Shown here one piece after another: positions 1-6,010 of a stretch of DNA of 7,641 bases. Numbering within the stretch: the first letter of the stretch is position 1; every line of letters starts with the position of its first letter. The DNA is taken from positions 1 through 7,641 of the forward strand of contig JBEBBU010000156.1 in the NCBI GenBank assembly GCA_041158225.1, in the 5' to 3' direction. This stretch comes from JBEBBU01 sp041158225. Lineage in GTDB: Bacteria > Pseudomonadota > Gammaproteobacteria > Methylococcales > Methylococcaceae. The translations under genes and the position numbers were made by a program. The notes beneath the pieces were generated by a model. It ran no database searches. It worked only from the letters and a program-made list of their open reading frames with translations, and had not been told where the DNA came from.

Positions 1-119
1 ACTTTATCTTCAACGGATGCAATACCTAGCGGCCTTTGTTTACCATCAGCTTTGGGGATGTACACCCGTCTTGACGGCGTAGCACGATAGCACCCCCCGG
101 CTTCGACACGGGGCGACAT
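1..119 (-). pseudogene. Group II intron reverse transcriptase/maturase fragment, running off the left edge
   Basis: Translating the minus strand leftward from an ATG at 117-119 gives an open frame to the window edge. It contains CYRATPSRRVYIPKADGK followed by QRPLGIASVEDK. This is the hallmark N-terminal block of group II intron-encoded reverse transcriptases (consensus Y-R-x-x-P-x-R-R-V-Y-I-P-K-x-D-G-x-x-R-P-L-G-I), which lies just before the catalytic palm. Intact family members have tens of residues before this block. Here the recognisable similarity stops at about 117-125, and upstream sequence is AT-rich and belongs to the neighbouring transposase remnant, with an in-frame stop near 159. 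The gene is therefore 5'-disrupted; whether the rest is intact cannot be seen. The intact protein would act as reverse transcriptase and maturase for retrohoming of its intron. No intron RNA domain V is visible. The family call is confident; the exact 5' boundary is not. Confidence 0.82.
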
Positions 120-137
120 TAACATGCTGTTTTTTAT

Positions 138-162
138 GTGATAATTTTTTGAAAATTGTCAC
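138..162. repeat. AT-rich inverted repeat just past the transposase end
   Basis: Bases 138-148 (GTGATAATTTT) pair with 152-162 (AAAATTGTCAC) through 11 positions including one G-T wobble, around a TTG loop. The hairpin touches the transposase stop codon and is much more AT-rich than its surroundings. It may be part of the terminal structure of the insertion sequence or a weak terminator; there is no clear T-tract directly after it on the minus strand. I could not identify the terminal inverted repeat itself, because the other end of the element is gone. Confidence 0.45.
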
Positions 163-458
163 TACAACATGCCTATCACCTCGTTTTCAATGGGCCGTGG
201 AATATTAACGGACGCAAACAGATCAAGCTGCTGGGCGTCAAGCCGCGAAAGGCCCTGAGCTTTCTTTCCGCCTGTCAGGGTGACGTTGTGATACTGGATT
301 TTGCCCGCCACTTCCAGCGCTCGCTCAGGACTCATGCTGGATTGCTTGTCCTTCAATCGACGCCTCAGAATACGATGCATGATCAGCGCTACAAAACAAA
401 TCATGGCATGCGAGCGGATGCGGTCAGGCAAACGATGGCACATCGGTACCCGCGGCAC
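162..458 (-). pseudogene. IS1634/IS4-type transposase, C-terminal remnant
   Basis: The minus-strand frame ending at the TAG at 162-164 encodes about 95 residues. They include CHRLPDRIRSHAMICFVALI, then MHRILRRRL, and SSMSPERALEVAGKIQYHNV. This matches the C-terminal end of DDE transposases of the IS1634 (IS4 superfamily) group, where HRLPDRIRxHxxICFLAL follows the last catalytic block and SPERALE lies near the end. Intact enzymes are usually 400-600 residues, so the catalytic domain is missing. Similarity begins near 445. Upstream lie a few unrelated codons, a stop, and the ssrA terminator, so the gene was truncated next to ssrA. The only start in frame is a GTG at 456-458 with no ribosome binding site, so it is probably not expressed as a functional protein. 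Its natural end is preserved and is followed by an AT-rich hairpin. Confidence 0.8.
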
Positions 459-479
459 GCGGGGATTTCAGGCAAGAAA

Positions 480-506
480 AAGGGCCCGGAGAATATCCGA
501 GCCCTT
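480..506 (-). terminator. Rho-independent terminator of ssrA
   Basis: On the minus strand the sequence reads AAGGGCTCGGA, a 5-base loop (TATTC), then TCCGGGCCCTT, continuing into T residues and TTTTTC. The stem is 11 pairs with one G-T wobble. It starts 5 bases past the mature tmRNA 3' end (512), as expected for the tmRNA precursor trailer. The mobile-element debris begins immediately beyond it, so the ssrA transcription unit is intact. Confidence 0.88.
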
Positions 507-511
507 GCATA

Positions 512-867
512 TGGTGGAGGCGGCGGGGATTGAACCCGCGTCCGCAAATCCTCTGCCTTCGGTTCTACATGCTTATCCACGTCATTGGATTTAACCTGGG
601 CCTACCCGACGGGCAGGGGAGACTCCAGGCGATTCCGTAAGGTTTTAGCGATTTGGTCCCGGACAAACCTCTTCACGAGCTTACAATTGGGTTACCCCCA
701 ATCCGGCGCCTATAAGCGGGCTCCGAATCAGAGGCTGGTGGCTTTAAGCCGCCAGAGCGTAGTTGTCGTCGTTGGCAACTAATAGTTTGCAGCGGGATTT
801 ACGAGGGGCACTGCGCCTCGGCATGCACCTGGGGTTTCGCGATCCACGTCGAAGCCATGTCGCCCCC
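512..867 (-). ncRNA. ssrA: tmRNA (transfer-messenger RNA), tag ANDDNYALAA
   Basis: tmRNA rescues stalled ribosomes: charged with alanine and bound to SmpB, it enters the A site, then its internal frame adds a degradation tag. The mature 5' end begins GGGGGCGACATGGCTTCGAC (from 867) and the 3' end is ...GCCTCCACCA (to 512). The acceptor stem pairs 5'-GGGGGCG with CGCCTCC and contains the G3-U wobble required by alanyl-tRNA synthetase. A T-arm is present (GCGGG, loop TTCAATC, CCCGC). The conserved GGTGCATGCCGAGG block of the first pseudoknot is recognisable. The tag frame is 744-776 on the minus strand, GCC AAC GAC GAC AAC TAC GCT CTG GCG GCT then TAA, giving ANDDNYALAA. The length of 356 bases is normal for a one-piece gammaproteobacterial tmRNA. 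CCA is genomically encoded. The 3' end borders mobile-element remnants, consistent with its common use as an integration site. Confidence 0.98.
744..776 (-). CDS. tmRNA proteolysis-tag reading frame
   Basis: This is the internal open frame of ssrA. It starts at the resume codon GCC (774-776) and ends with TAA (744-746), encoding ANDDNYALAA. The ALAA end is the signal recognised by ClpXP and ClpAP with SspB in gammaproteobacteria. The frame has no start codon of its own: translation resumes here after trans-translation. The tag equals the one known from Pseudomonas and differs from the Escherichia coli tag (ANDENYALAA) at the fourth residue. Confidence 0.95.
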   Translation of the reverse strand, partial: ANDDNYALAA

Positions 868-880
868 TGAGTACCCCATG

Positions 881-908
881 ATTGTATGGCATGGCATGCT
901 TAAATCAA
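881..908 (-). promoter_or_regulatory. Sigma-70 promoter of ssrA
   Basis: On the minus strand TTGATT (903-908) and TACAAT (881-886) stand 16 bases apart, each close to the sigma-70 consensus (TTGACA, TATAAT). Transcription would start near 874, a few bases before the mature tmRNA 5' end at 867, leaving a short leader for RNase P to remove. The spacer contains CATGC repeats of unknown meaning. This is a sequence match only. Confidence 0.7.
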
Positions 909-982
909 GGGGTATGGCACCGAAATATGCAAAAAATCATGCAAAGGGCAGGGCAGATGCCGTCCTGCAGCATCAGGCTTTC

Positions 983-993
983 TATGGTAGACT
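983..993 (+). promoter_or_regulatory. Possible -10 region of the cysDN promoter
   Basis: TATGGT (983-988) and the overlapping TAGACT (988-993) each match four of six positions of a -10 element, 40-50 bases before the cysD start. No recognisable -35 lies at the proper distance. A weak -35 is what one expects for CysB-activated sulfur-assimilation promoters, but I could not identify a CysB site. Treat as a candidate only. Confidence 0.25.
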
Positions 994-1032
994 CTTGCGT
1001 TGCATCTCCAGTTTACACGGCGCATTTCAAGA

Positions 1033-1941
1033 ATGACTGTCCCCCATCTTACGCATCTCAAACAGCTCGAAGCTGAAAGTATCCATATCATCCGCGAGGT
1101 CGTCAGCGAGTTTGAGCGTCCGGTCATGCTGTATTCCATCGGCAAGGACTCGGCGGTCATGCTGCATCTCGCCATGAAAGCATTCTATCCCGGAAAGCTG
1201 CCCTTCCCGCTGCTGCATGTCGATACGACCTGGAAGTTCAGGGACATGATCGCATTTCGTGATCGCATGTCCAAAGAATACGGCTTCGACCTGCTGGTCC
1301 ATATCAATCAGGATGGTGTTGCGCAGGGTATTGGTCCTTTCACCCATGGCAGCAAGAAACACACCGATGTCATGAAGACCGAGAGTCTGAAGCAGGCGCT
1401 GGACAAGTGGCAGTTTGATGCGGCGTTTGGCGGGGCGCGGCGTGACGAGGAAAAGTCCCGAGCCAAGGAGCGTGTTTACTCTTTCCGTGACCGCAATCAC
1501 CGCTGGGATCCCAAGAACCAGCGCCCTGAACTGTGGAATATCTATAACGGGCGTATCAACAAGGGTGAAAGTATCCGGGTGTTTCCGCTGTCCAACTGGA
1601 CAGAACTGGACATCTGGCAGTACATCTATCTGGAAAACATTCCCATTGTGCCCCTGTATTTCGCAGCGGAGCGGCCTGTGGTCAACCGCGATGGTACCCT
1701 GATCATGGTCGATGATGACCGTATGCCACTGGCACCTGGTGAAGTTCCGGAAATGAAGCGTATCCGTTTCCGCACACTGGGCTGTTATCCCTTGACCGGA
1801 GCCATTGAATCCAGCGCCACGACGCTGCCGGAGATCATCCAGGAAATGCTGCTGACCCGTACATCAGAGCGTCAGGGCAGGGTGATTGATCACGATCAGG
1901 CGGGTTCCATGGAGGAAAAGAAAAGAGAGGGGTATTTCTGA
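1033..1941 (+). CDS. cysD: Sulfate adenylyltransferase subunit 2 (CysD)
   Basis: CysD is the catalytic adenylyl-transferring subunit of ATP sulfurylase: with CysN it makes adenosine 5'-phosphosulfate from ATP and sulfate, the first step of assimilatory sulfate reduction in the cytoplasm. The protein has 302 residues, the same as E. coli CysD, and aligns throughout. It shows the PP-loop SIGKDS (residues 35-40) of the PAPS reductase/N-type ATP pyrophosphatase fold, FGGARRDEEKSRAKE (132-146), FPLSNWTELDIWQY (184-197), RTLGCYPLTG (247-256) and the usual C-terminus DQAGSMEEKKREGYF. The ATG at 1033 is preferred over an in-frame TTG at 1000, because residues from MTVPHLTHLKQLEAESIHII match the family start and length. 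The ribosome binding site before 1033 is poor. The stop overlaps the cysN start, indicating translational coupling. Confidence 0.97.
   Translation: MTVPHLTHLKQLEAESIHIIREVVSEFERPVMLYSIGKDSAVMLHLAMKAFYPGKLPFPLLHVDTTWKFRDMIAFRDRMSKEYGFDLLVHINQDGVAQGIGPFTHGSKKHTDVMKTESLKQALDKWQFDAAFGGARRDEEKSRAKERVYSFRDRNHRWDPKNQRPELWNIYNGRINKGESIRVFPLSNWTELDIWQYIYLENIPIVPLYFAAERPVVNRDGTLIMVDDDRMPLAPGEVPEMKRIRFRTLGCYPLTGAIESSATTLPEIIQEMLLTRTSERQGRVIDHDQAGSMEEKKREGYF
1925..1930 (+). promoter_or_regulatory. Ribosome binding site of cysN
   Basis: GAGAGG within the last codons of cysD lies 10 bases before the ATG at 1941. Together with the TGATG stop/start overlap (1939-1943) it supports coupled translation of CysD and CysN, which work as a complex. 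Confidence 0.55.
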
Positions 1942-3602
1942 TGTCGCATGCATCGCCATTGATCGAACAGGATATTGAAGGCTATCTGGCCCAGCACGAA
2001 AGCAAGGAACTGTTGCGCTTTCTTACCTGTGGTAACGTGGATGACGGCAAGAGCACGCTGATTGGCCGGCTTCTGCATGACTCCAAGATGATCTATGAAG
2101 ATCAGCTGTCTGCGGTCAGCCGTGACAGTGTCAAGATGGGAACGACTGGCGGCGATATTGATCTTGCCCTGCTGGTCGACGGGCTTCAGGCGGAGCGTGA
2201 GCAGGGCATTACCATTGATGTGGCCTACCGCTATTTCTCGACAGCACGCCGCAAGTTCATCATCGCTGACACCCCAGGCCATGAACAGTACACGCGAAAT
2301 ATGGCTACCGGTGCTTCCACCTGTGACCTTGCCATCATTCTGGTGGATGCCCGTTATGGCGTACAGACCCAGACCCGCCGTCACAGCTTCATTGTGTCGT
2401 TGCTGGGTATCCGTCATGTGGTCGTGGCCATCAATAAGATGGACCTGATGGATTACAGCGAGTCCGTGTTCAATGGTATCCAGGCGGATTTTATGGCTTT
2501 TGCCGAAAACCTGTCCATTCCTGATGTGCGCTTTATTCCGATGTCAGCCCTCAAGGGCGACAATGTGGTTAATCCCAGTGAGCACATGCCCTGGTATCAG
2601 GGACTTCCCCTGCTGGAACTGCTGGATACCATGACGATTGCCCGCGATAGCCACATGGATCAGGCACGCTTCCCGGTGCAGTATGTCAACCGCCCGCATC
2701 TGGATTTCAGGGGCTACAGTGGCACCATGGCCTCGGGGATTTTCCGTAAGGGTGATGACATCATGGTGTTGCCTTCGCGCAAGACCAGCCGTATCCGTGC
2801 GATTGTCACCCAGGATGGCGAGCTTGATCAGGTCACTGCCATGCAGGCGGTGACACTGACACTGGAAAACGAGATTGATGTCAGCCGTGGTGATTTCCTT
2901 GTGCATCAGGGCGATCAGGATCAGCTGCCTCATGTGGAAGACCGCTTCCGCGCTCATGTGGTATGGATGACCGAGGCACCACTGGTGCCTGGGCGTCACT
3001 ACTACCTGAAGCAGGCGACCCGTACCGTCAACGCGCATGTGGCACTGATCCATCACCGTATTGATGTGAATACGCTGGAGCATCATCAGGCCGAGCGTCT
3101 GCAACTCAACGAAATTGCCCTGTGTGAGTTGCAACTCAATGCGCCCATTGTGTTTGATGCCTACAGCCGCTGCAAGCAGACCGGGTCGTTCATCATCATT
3201 GATCGCCTGAGCAATGTTACGGTGGGTGCTGGCATGATCGTAGGCCCAGCACAGACCACCATGCAGGGTGCCAGAGTCACCGCAGAGGAGCGTATCGGCC
3301 GTTACAGCCATAAGCCTGTCACCCTGTGCCATGCCGGCCAGAACCGTCGTGAGTGGGCGATCGCTCTGGAACGGCGCCTGTTTGATCTGGGGCATGCCTG
3401 CGTCTATCTGGAAGGTGATGGCGCATCAGTGGATCTGGTAAGGGGGGCGGCACTGCTTAACCACGCTGGCGTGCTGGTCATGACGGATCTGGATTATCAG
3501 ACACTGGGTGAAGGTGGCCGGCATGTGGAAATGCCTGCTTCGCTGCTGGAGGTCGATGAACAGATCCAGTGGTTGCTCAAGGAAGGCATCCTCACACATT
3601 GA
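1941..3602 (+). CDS. cysN: Sulfate adenylyltransferase subunit 1 (CysN) with a degenerate C-terminal APS kinase-like domain
   Basis: CysN is the GTPase subunit of ATP sulfurylase; GTP hydrolysis drives APS synthesis by CysD. The 553 residues begin with an EF-Tu-like GTPase domain: P-loop GNVDDGKS (31-38), switch region around EREQGITIDVAYRYF (85-99), DTPGH (110-114) and NKMD (165-168). Beta-barrel domains II and III follow to about residue 445. E. coli CysN is 475 residues and ends soon after the barrel. Here residues 451-553 form an extension that resembles the C-terminal APS kinase domain of CysNC/NodQ fusions: RYSHKPVTL, then a helix LERRLFDLGHACVYLEGD (476-493) and AALLNHAGVLVM (503-514). 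The kinase P-loop (family GLSGAGKST) is replaced by AGQNRREW (465-472), and the domain is about 100 residues rather than about 180, so it is unlikely to phosphorylate APS. The start overlaps the cysD stop. The gene converges on comEC with 4 bases between the stops. No separate cysC is seen in the window. Confidence 0.96.
   Translation: MSHASPLIEQDIEGYLAQHESKELLRFLTCGNVDDGKSTLIGRLLHDSKMIYEDQLSAVSRDSVKMGTTGGDIDLALLVDGLQAEREQGITIDVAYRYFSTARRKFIIADTPGHEQYTRNMATGASTCDLAIILVDARYGVQTQTRRHSFIVSLLGIRHVVVAINKMDLMDYSESVFNGIQADFMAFAENLSIPDVRFIPMSALKGDNVVNPSEHMPWYQGLPLLELLDTMTIARDSHMDQARFPVQYVNRPHLDFRGYSGTMASGIFRKGDDIMVLPSRKTSRIRAIVTQDGELDQVTAMQAVTLTLENEIDVSRGDFLVHQGDQDQLPHVEDRFRAHVVWMTEAPLVPGRHYYLKQATRTVNAHVALIHHRIDVNTLEHHQAERLQLNEIALCELQLNAPIVFDAYSRCKQTGSFIIIDRLSNVTVGAGMIVGPAQTTMQGARVTAEERIGRYSHKPVTLCHAGQNRREWAIALERRLFDLGHACVYLEGDGASVDLVRGAALLNHAGVLVMTDLDYQTLGEGGRHVEMPASLLEVDEQIQWLLKEGILTH
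3291..3599 (+). other. Vestigial APS kinase-like domain within cysN
   Basis: This segment encodes CysN residues 451-553. The layout follows an APS kinase: a KPVTL beta strand, a P-loop position, a helix, a GD-containing strand (YLEGD 489-493), an AALLNHAGVLVM strand (503-514) and a final helix (SLLEVDEQIQWLLKEG). The nucleotide-binding lysine and serine are absent, the FISP-like block is missing, and the middle of the domain is shortened. It remains in frame with no internal stop, so it seems to be kept as a structural or regulatory part rather than decaying freely. The homology is judged by eye. Confidence 0.7.
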
Positions 3603-3606
3603 TGCC

Positions 3607-3640
3607 TCAGGGCGGTGCAATCATCTTGCGCCGCCCCTGA
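3607..3640. terminator. Hairpin between convergent cysN and comEC
   Basis: Bases 3607-3620 (TCAGGGCGGTGCAA) pair with 3626-3640 (TTGCGCCGCCCCTGA) over 14 pairs, with one bulged C and one G-T wobble, around a TCATC loop. It begins right after the cysN stop and covers the stop and last codons of comEC. No T-tract follows on either strand, so it is not a standard Rho-independent terminator. It could still slow polymerase or protect the 3' ends of both convergent messages. Confidence 0.5.
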
Positions 3641-5943
3641 TACCAGTAATGGGGTGACAGTTCGCGCTGACCAAGGATGCTGAACCCTTGTGTGCCGCTG
3701 GATAGCGGCTTGATGAGCACTGCGCCTGTAACCGCTGTATTCAGGGTATGGATGTTTTTCTGCTGGTAGCGCTGTACTACTTCCGGATGGGGGTGATGGA
3801 AGTGGTTCAGAAAGCCGCTGGAAAATATCGCCCATTCAGGTTTGACCCTGTCGAGCAGCGATACGGTTGATGATGTTTTGCTGCCGTGGTGCGGGGCTAT
3901 CAGGATATCGCTGTCAAGCCTCCCGCCTGAAGTGCCCACCATGGCTGTTTCGGCTTTCTTTTCAATATCACCGGTGATCAGCAGGCTGCCCTGAGCGGCT
4001 GAAACCCTGAGTACGCAGGAACGGTCATTGCCCTTGGCTTTCGGGTCGTGAGTCTCTGGCCATACAACCCCAAAGGTCACGCCGTCCCAGATCCAGCCCT
4101 GATCATGCCGGCAGGGATGACTGTCGGCCATGCCAAGTTTTTCCGGCTCACCAGCCAGCAGTGTGCTCACCGGAAATGTCGCGGCCACGCTGGCAGCCCC
4201 GCCTGAGTGGTCATTGTCATGATGGCTGATAATCATCATGTCGATGGCTGTATGGCCCTGATCCCTTATAAAAGGGATGACCACCCTGAGGCCGCTGTCA
4301 CTGGCCTTGCTCAGGCGTGGGCCTGCATCATAGACCAGCACATGCTGCTGCGTCTGGATTACCATAGCCAATCCCTGCCCCACATCCAGTACCGTGGCAT
4401 GATACTGCCCATAGTAGGGTCTTGGCGGACACCAGAGCATGGCTGGCAGACAGAGTAGAGGCGTCAGATAACGGCAGGGAAACCCTCGCGGCAACAGCCA
4501 TAGCAGCACGCCCAGAGTAGCCAGCGCAGTATGGGGCAAGGGCGGTCTGGCATGCAGCCATTGCGCCCATGGCCAGCTGGCCATGATCTGCAGCCCTTGC
4601 ATCATCCACTCAAGCCCTTGTGCGATCCAGAACAGCCCCCATGCGCCAGCATCCGGCCATGGAAATAGCAGCAATGAACACAGCAGGGCCAGCGGTGTCA
4701 GCAGCATGCCAATCACCGGCACTGCCACGAGATTGGCCAGGGGACTGATGATGGAAACCTGACCAAAGTAATAGAGGAGCAGGGGCGCAAGCCCAAGGCT
4801 ACAGCGCCAGTTGCTCTGCAGCATATCGCGCAGGAGGCTGGATCCTGCGCGGTCGCCAGCAGGCAGAATCAGGCAGACCATGGCACCAAAGGACAGCCAG
4901 CAGCCCGGGCTGAGCAGAGCCAGTGGCTGCAACAGACAGACCAGGGCCAGTGTCTGCAGGAGTACACGCGTCATGCTGCACTGGCGCTGCAGCATGACCG
5001 CGAACAGCAGGAGGATGCACATGATCAGTGCACGCACAGCCGCCACCGCCCAGTCAGCCAGTGCCGTATAGGCAATGGCTGCCAGACAGGCCAGAAGGCT
5101 GGCCGGGATGAAGGGTGGAATATGGCGGTAGCGTCGCAGGCCGGAGACAGGCTGGCTTATTTTCAGTACCAGCAGGGTGATCAGGCCAATATGGGAGCCG
5201 GATATGGCAATCAGGTGCGTGGTTCCCGTGATGCGCAGGATATTCCAGTCTTCATCCTGGATACGCTGTGTCGCTCCCAGTACCAGCCCCTGTATCAGGC
5301 CAGTGGCCTGACGCTGGCCCAAGGCTGCTTCAATCCTGTCGTTCAGTGACTGACGCACACGCTGCCAGCACCATGACTCCCTGTCCGGATGTTCGACGGC
5401 CATGCCGCGGGTGACAACCTGCCCTGTAGCACGGATACCCTGGCCGTAGAACTGCAGTTCCTGATCGTAGCCTCCAGGATTGGCAGCACCATGTGGCGGC
5501 TTGAGACGGACTTCAAGCGTCCAGTACTGCCCAGCCCGGATACCTGCTGGTGGGTGATGCCAGGCCAGTTGGACCAGGCTGTCGTGCCTGTCCGAGGCCT
5601 GCAGTCTTGTCTGGAAACGGAAGCGCAGGCCATCTTCCAGCAGCGCTGGAATGCTCTGGATCTGTCCTTCGATACGGAGGGGCTGCTGGATCAGTGCTTC
5701 GGGGAGAGGATCTGGCAGCAGCCAGATTGCCCGCAGGAAAGACCAGATAAAGCCCAGAAGCAGCCAGCCAGCAGTGCGCCAGTATGGCAGCATGAAAGCA
5801 GGAATCATCAGCACTGACAGCACGGTCAGCAGATGGATAGTCGGTAGTGAAGGCATCTGCTGGAACAGCAGATTACCGCTAATCCAGGCCAGCATCTGCA
5901 GGTAAGGATGACGGAACAGGAAAGAGCAGGTGGATAGGGGCAT
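3607..5943 (-). CDS. comEC: DNA internalization competence protein ComEC/Rec2
   Basis: ComEC forms the inner-membrane channel that passes single-stranded DNA into the cytoplasm in natural transformation. The 778 residues are typical of gammaproteobacterial ComEC. Order: hydrophobic N-terminal helices (about 10-75), a soluble OB-like DUF4131 domain (about 85-180), the Competence domain with many membrane helices (about 215-490) including the hallmark GTTHLIAISGSHIGL (240-254) and CWLSFGAMVCLIL (348-360), then a metallo-beta-lactamase-type domain (about 515-740). That last domain keeps DVGQG (520-524), HHDNDH (574-579, an HxxxDH motif), GDI (658-660) and PHHGS (684-688), so a nuclease role is possible. 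The ATG at 5941-5943 follows a good ribosome binding site (CGAGGTGG, complement of 5948-5955). It is divergent from the DUF2062 gene and convergent with cysN. No other competence gene is in the window, so competence itself is not shown. Confidence 0.96.
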   Translation of the reverse strand: MPLSTCSFLFRHPYLQMLAWISGNLLFQQMPSLPTIHLLTVLSVLMIPAFMLPYWRTAGWLLLGFIWSFLRAIWLLPDPLPEALIQQPLRIEGQIQSIPALLEDGLRFRFQTRLQASDRHDSLVQLAWHHPPAGIRAGQYWTLEVRLKPPHGAANPGGYDQELQFYGQGIRATGQVVTRGMAVEHPDRESWCWQRVRQSLNDRIEAALGQRQATGLIQGLVLGATQRIQDEDWNILRITGTTHLIAISGSHIGLITLLVLKISQPVSGLRRYRHIPPFIPASLLACLAAIAYTALADWAVAAVRALIMCILLLFAVMLQRQCSMTRVLLQTLALVCLLQPLALLSPGCWLSFGAMVCLILPAGDRAGSSLLRDMLQSNWRCSLGLAPLLLYYFGQVSIISPLANLVAVPVIGMLLTPLALLCSLLLFPWPDAGAWGLFWIAQGLEWMMQGLQIMASWPWAQWLHARPPLPHTALATLGVLLWLLPRGFPCRYLTPLLCLPAMLWCPPRPYYGQYHATVLDVGQGLAMVIQTQQHVLVYDAGPRLSKASDSGLRVVIPFIRDQGHTAIDMMIISHHDNDHSGGAASVAATFPVSTLLAGEPEKLGMADSHPCRHDQGWIWDGVTFGVVWPETHDPKAKGNDRSCVLRVSAAQGSLLITGDIEKKAETAMVGTSGGRLDSDILIAPHHGSKTSSTVSLLDRVKPEWAIFSSGFLNHFHHPHPEVVQRYQQKNIHTLNTAVTGAVLIKPLSSGTQGFSILGQRELSPHYWYQGRRKMIAPP

Positions 5944-5971
5944 TGGGCCACCTCGCTGCCTGGACTATAAT
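5943..5971 (+). promoter_or_regulatory. Promoter of the DUF2062 gene, overlapping the comEC start
   Basis: A perfect TATAAT (5966-5971) stands 17 bases after TTGGGC (5943-5948), which has the TTG of a -35 element but little more. Transcription would start near 5978, leaving a leader of about 33 bases before the ATG at 6011. The -35 overlaps the comEC start codon and ribosome binding site. The opposite strand reads TATAGT over 5964-5969, a possible -10 for comEC, so the two promoters may share the same bases. Confidence 0.5.
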
Positions 5972-6010
5972 GACAGTCTAGTGAAATCCTTTCCCATGAC
6001 GGTGTAACCC

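Noticed and set aside
96..119. GGCTTCGAC and GGGGCGACAT in the maturase fragment also occur near the tmRNA 5' end
   Set aside because: The two matches are short, in swapped order relative to tmRNA, and the stretch reads as maturase-like codons. Probably coincidence rather than a second tmRNA piece or an attachment repeat.
156..594. Plus-strand open frames of 125 and 97 residues over the transposase remnant and tmRNA
   Set aside because: They lie antisense to the transposase fragment and run into the structured tmRNA; the products show no family features.
1000..1032. In-frame TTG start adding 11 residues to CysD
   Set aside because: The extra residues do not match the CysD family; starting at the ATG at 1033 gives exactly the usual 302 residues.
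2544..3395. 283-residue minus-strand open frame inside cysN
   Set aside because: It is the antisense shadow of a well-conserved gene with strong codon bias; its sequence resembles no protein family and it has no evident ribosome binding site.
5389..5817. 142-residue plus-strand open frame inside comEC
   Set aside because: It is antisense to the OB-like domain of ComEC and has no recognisable features.
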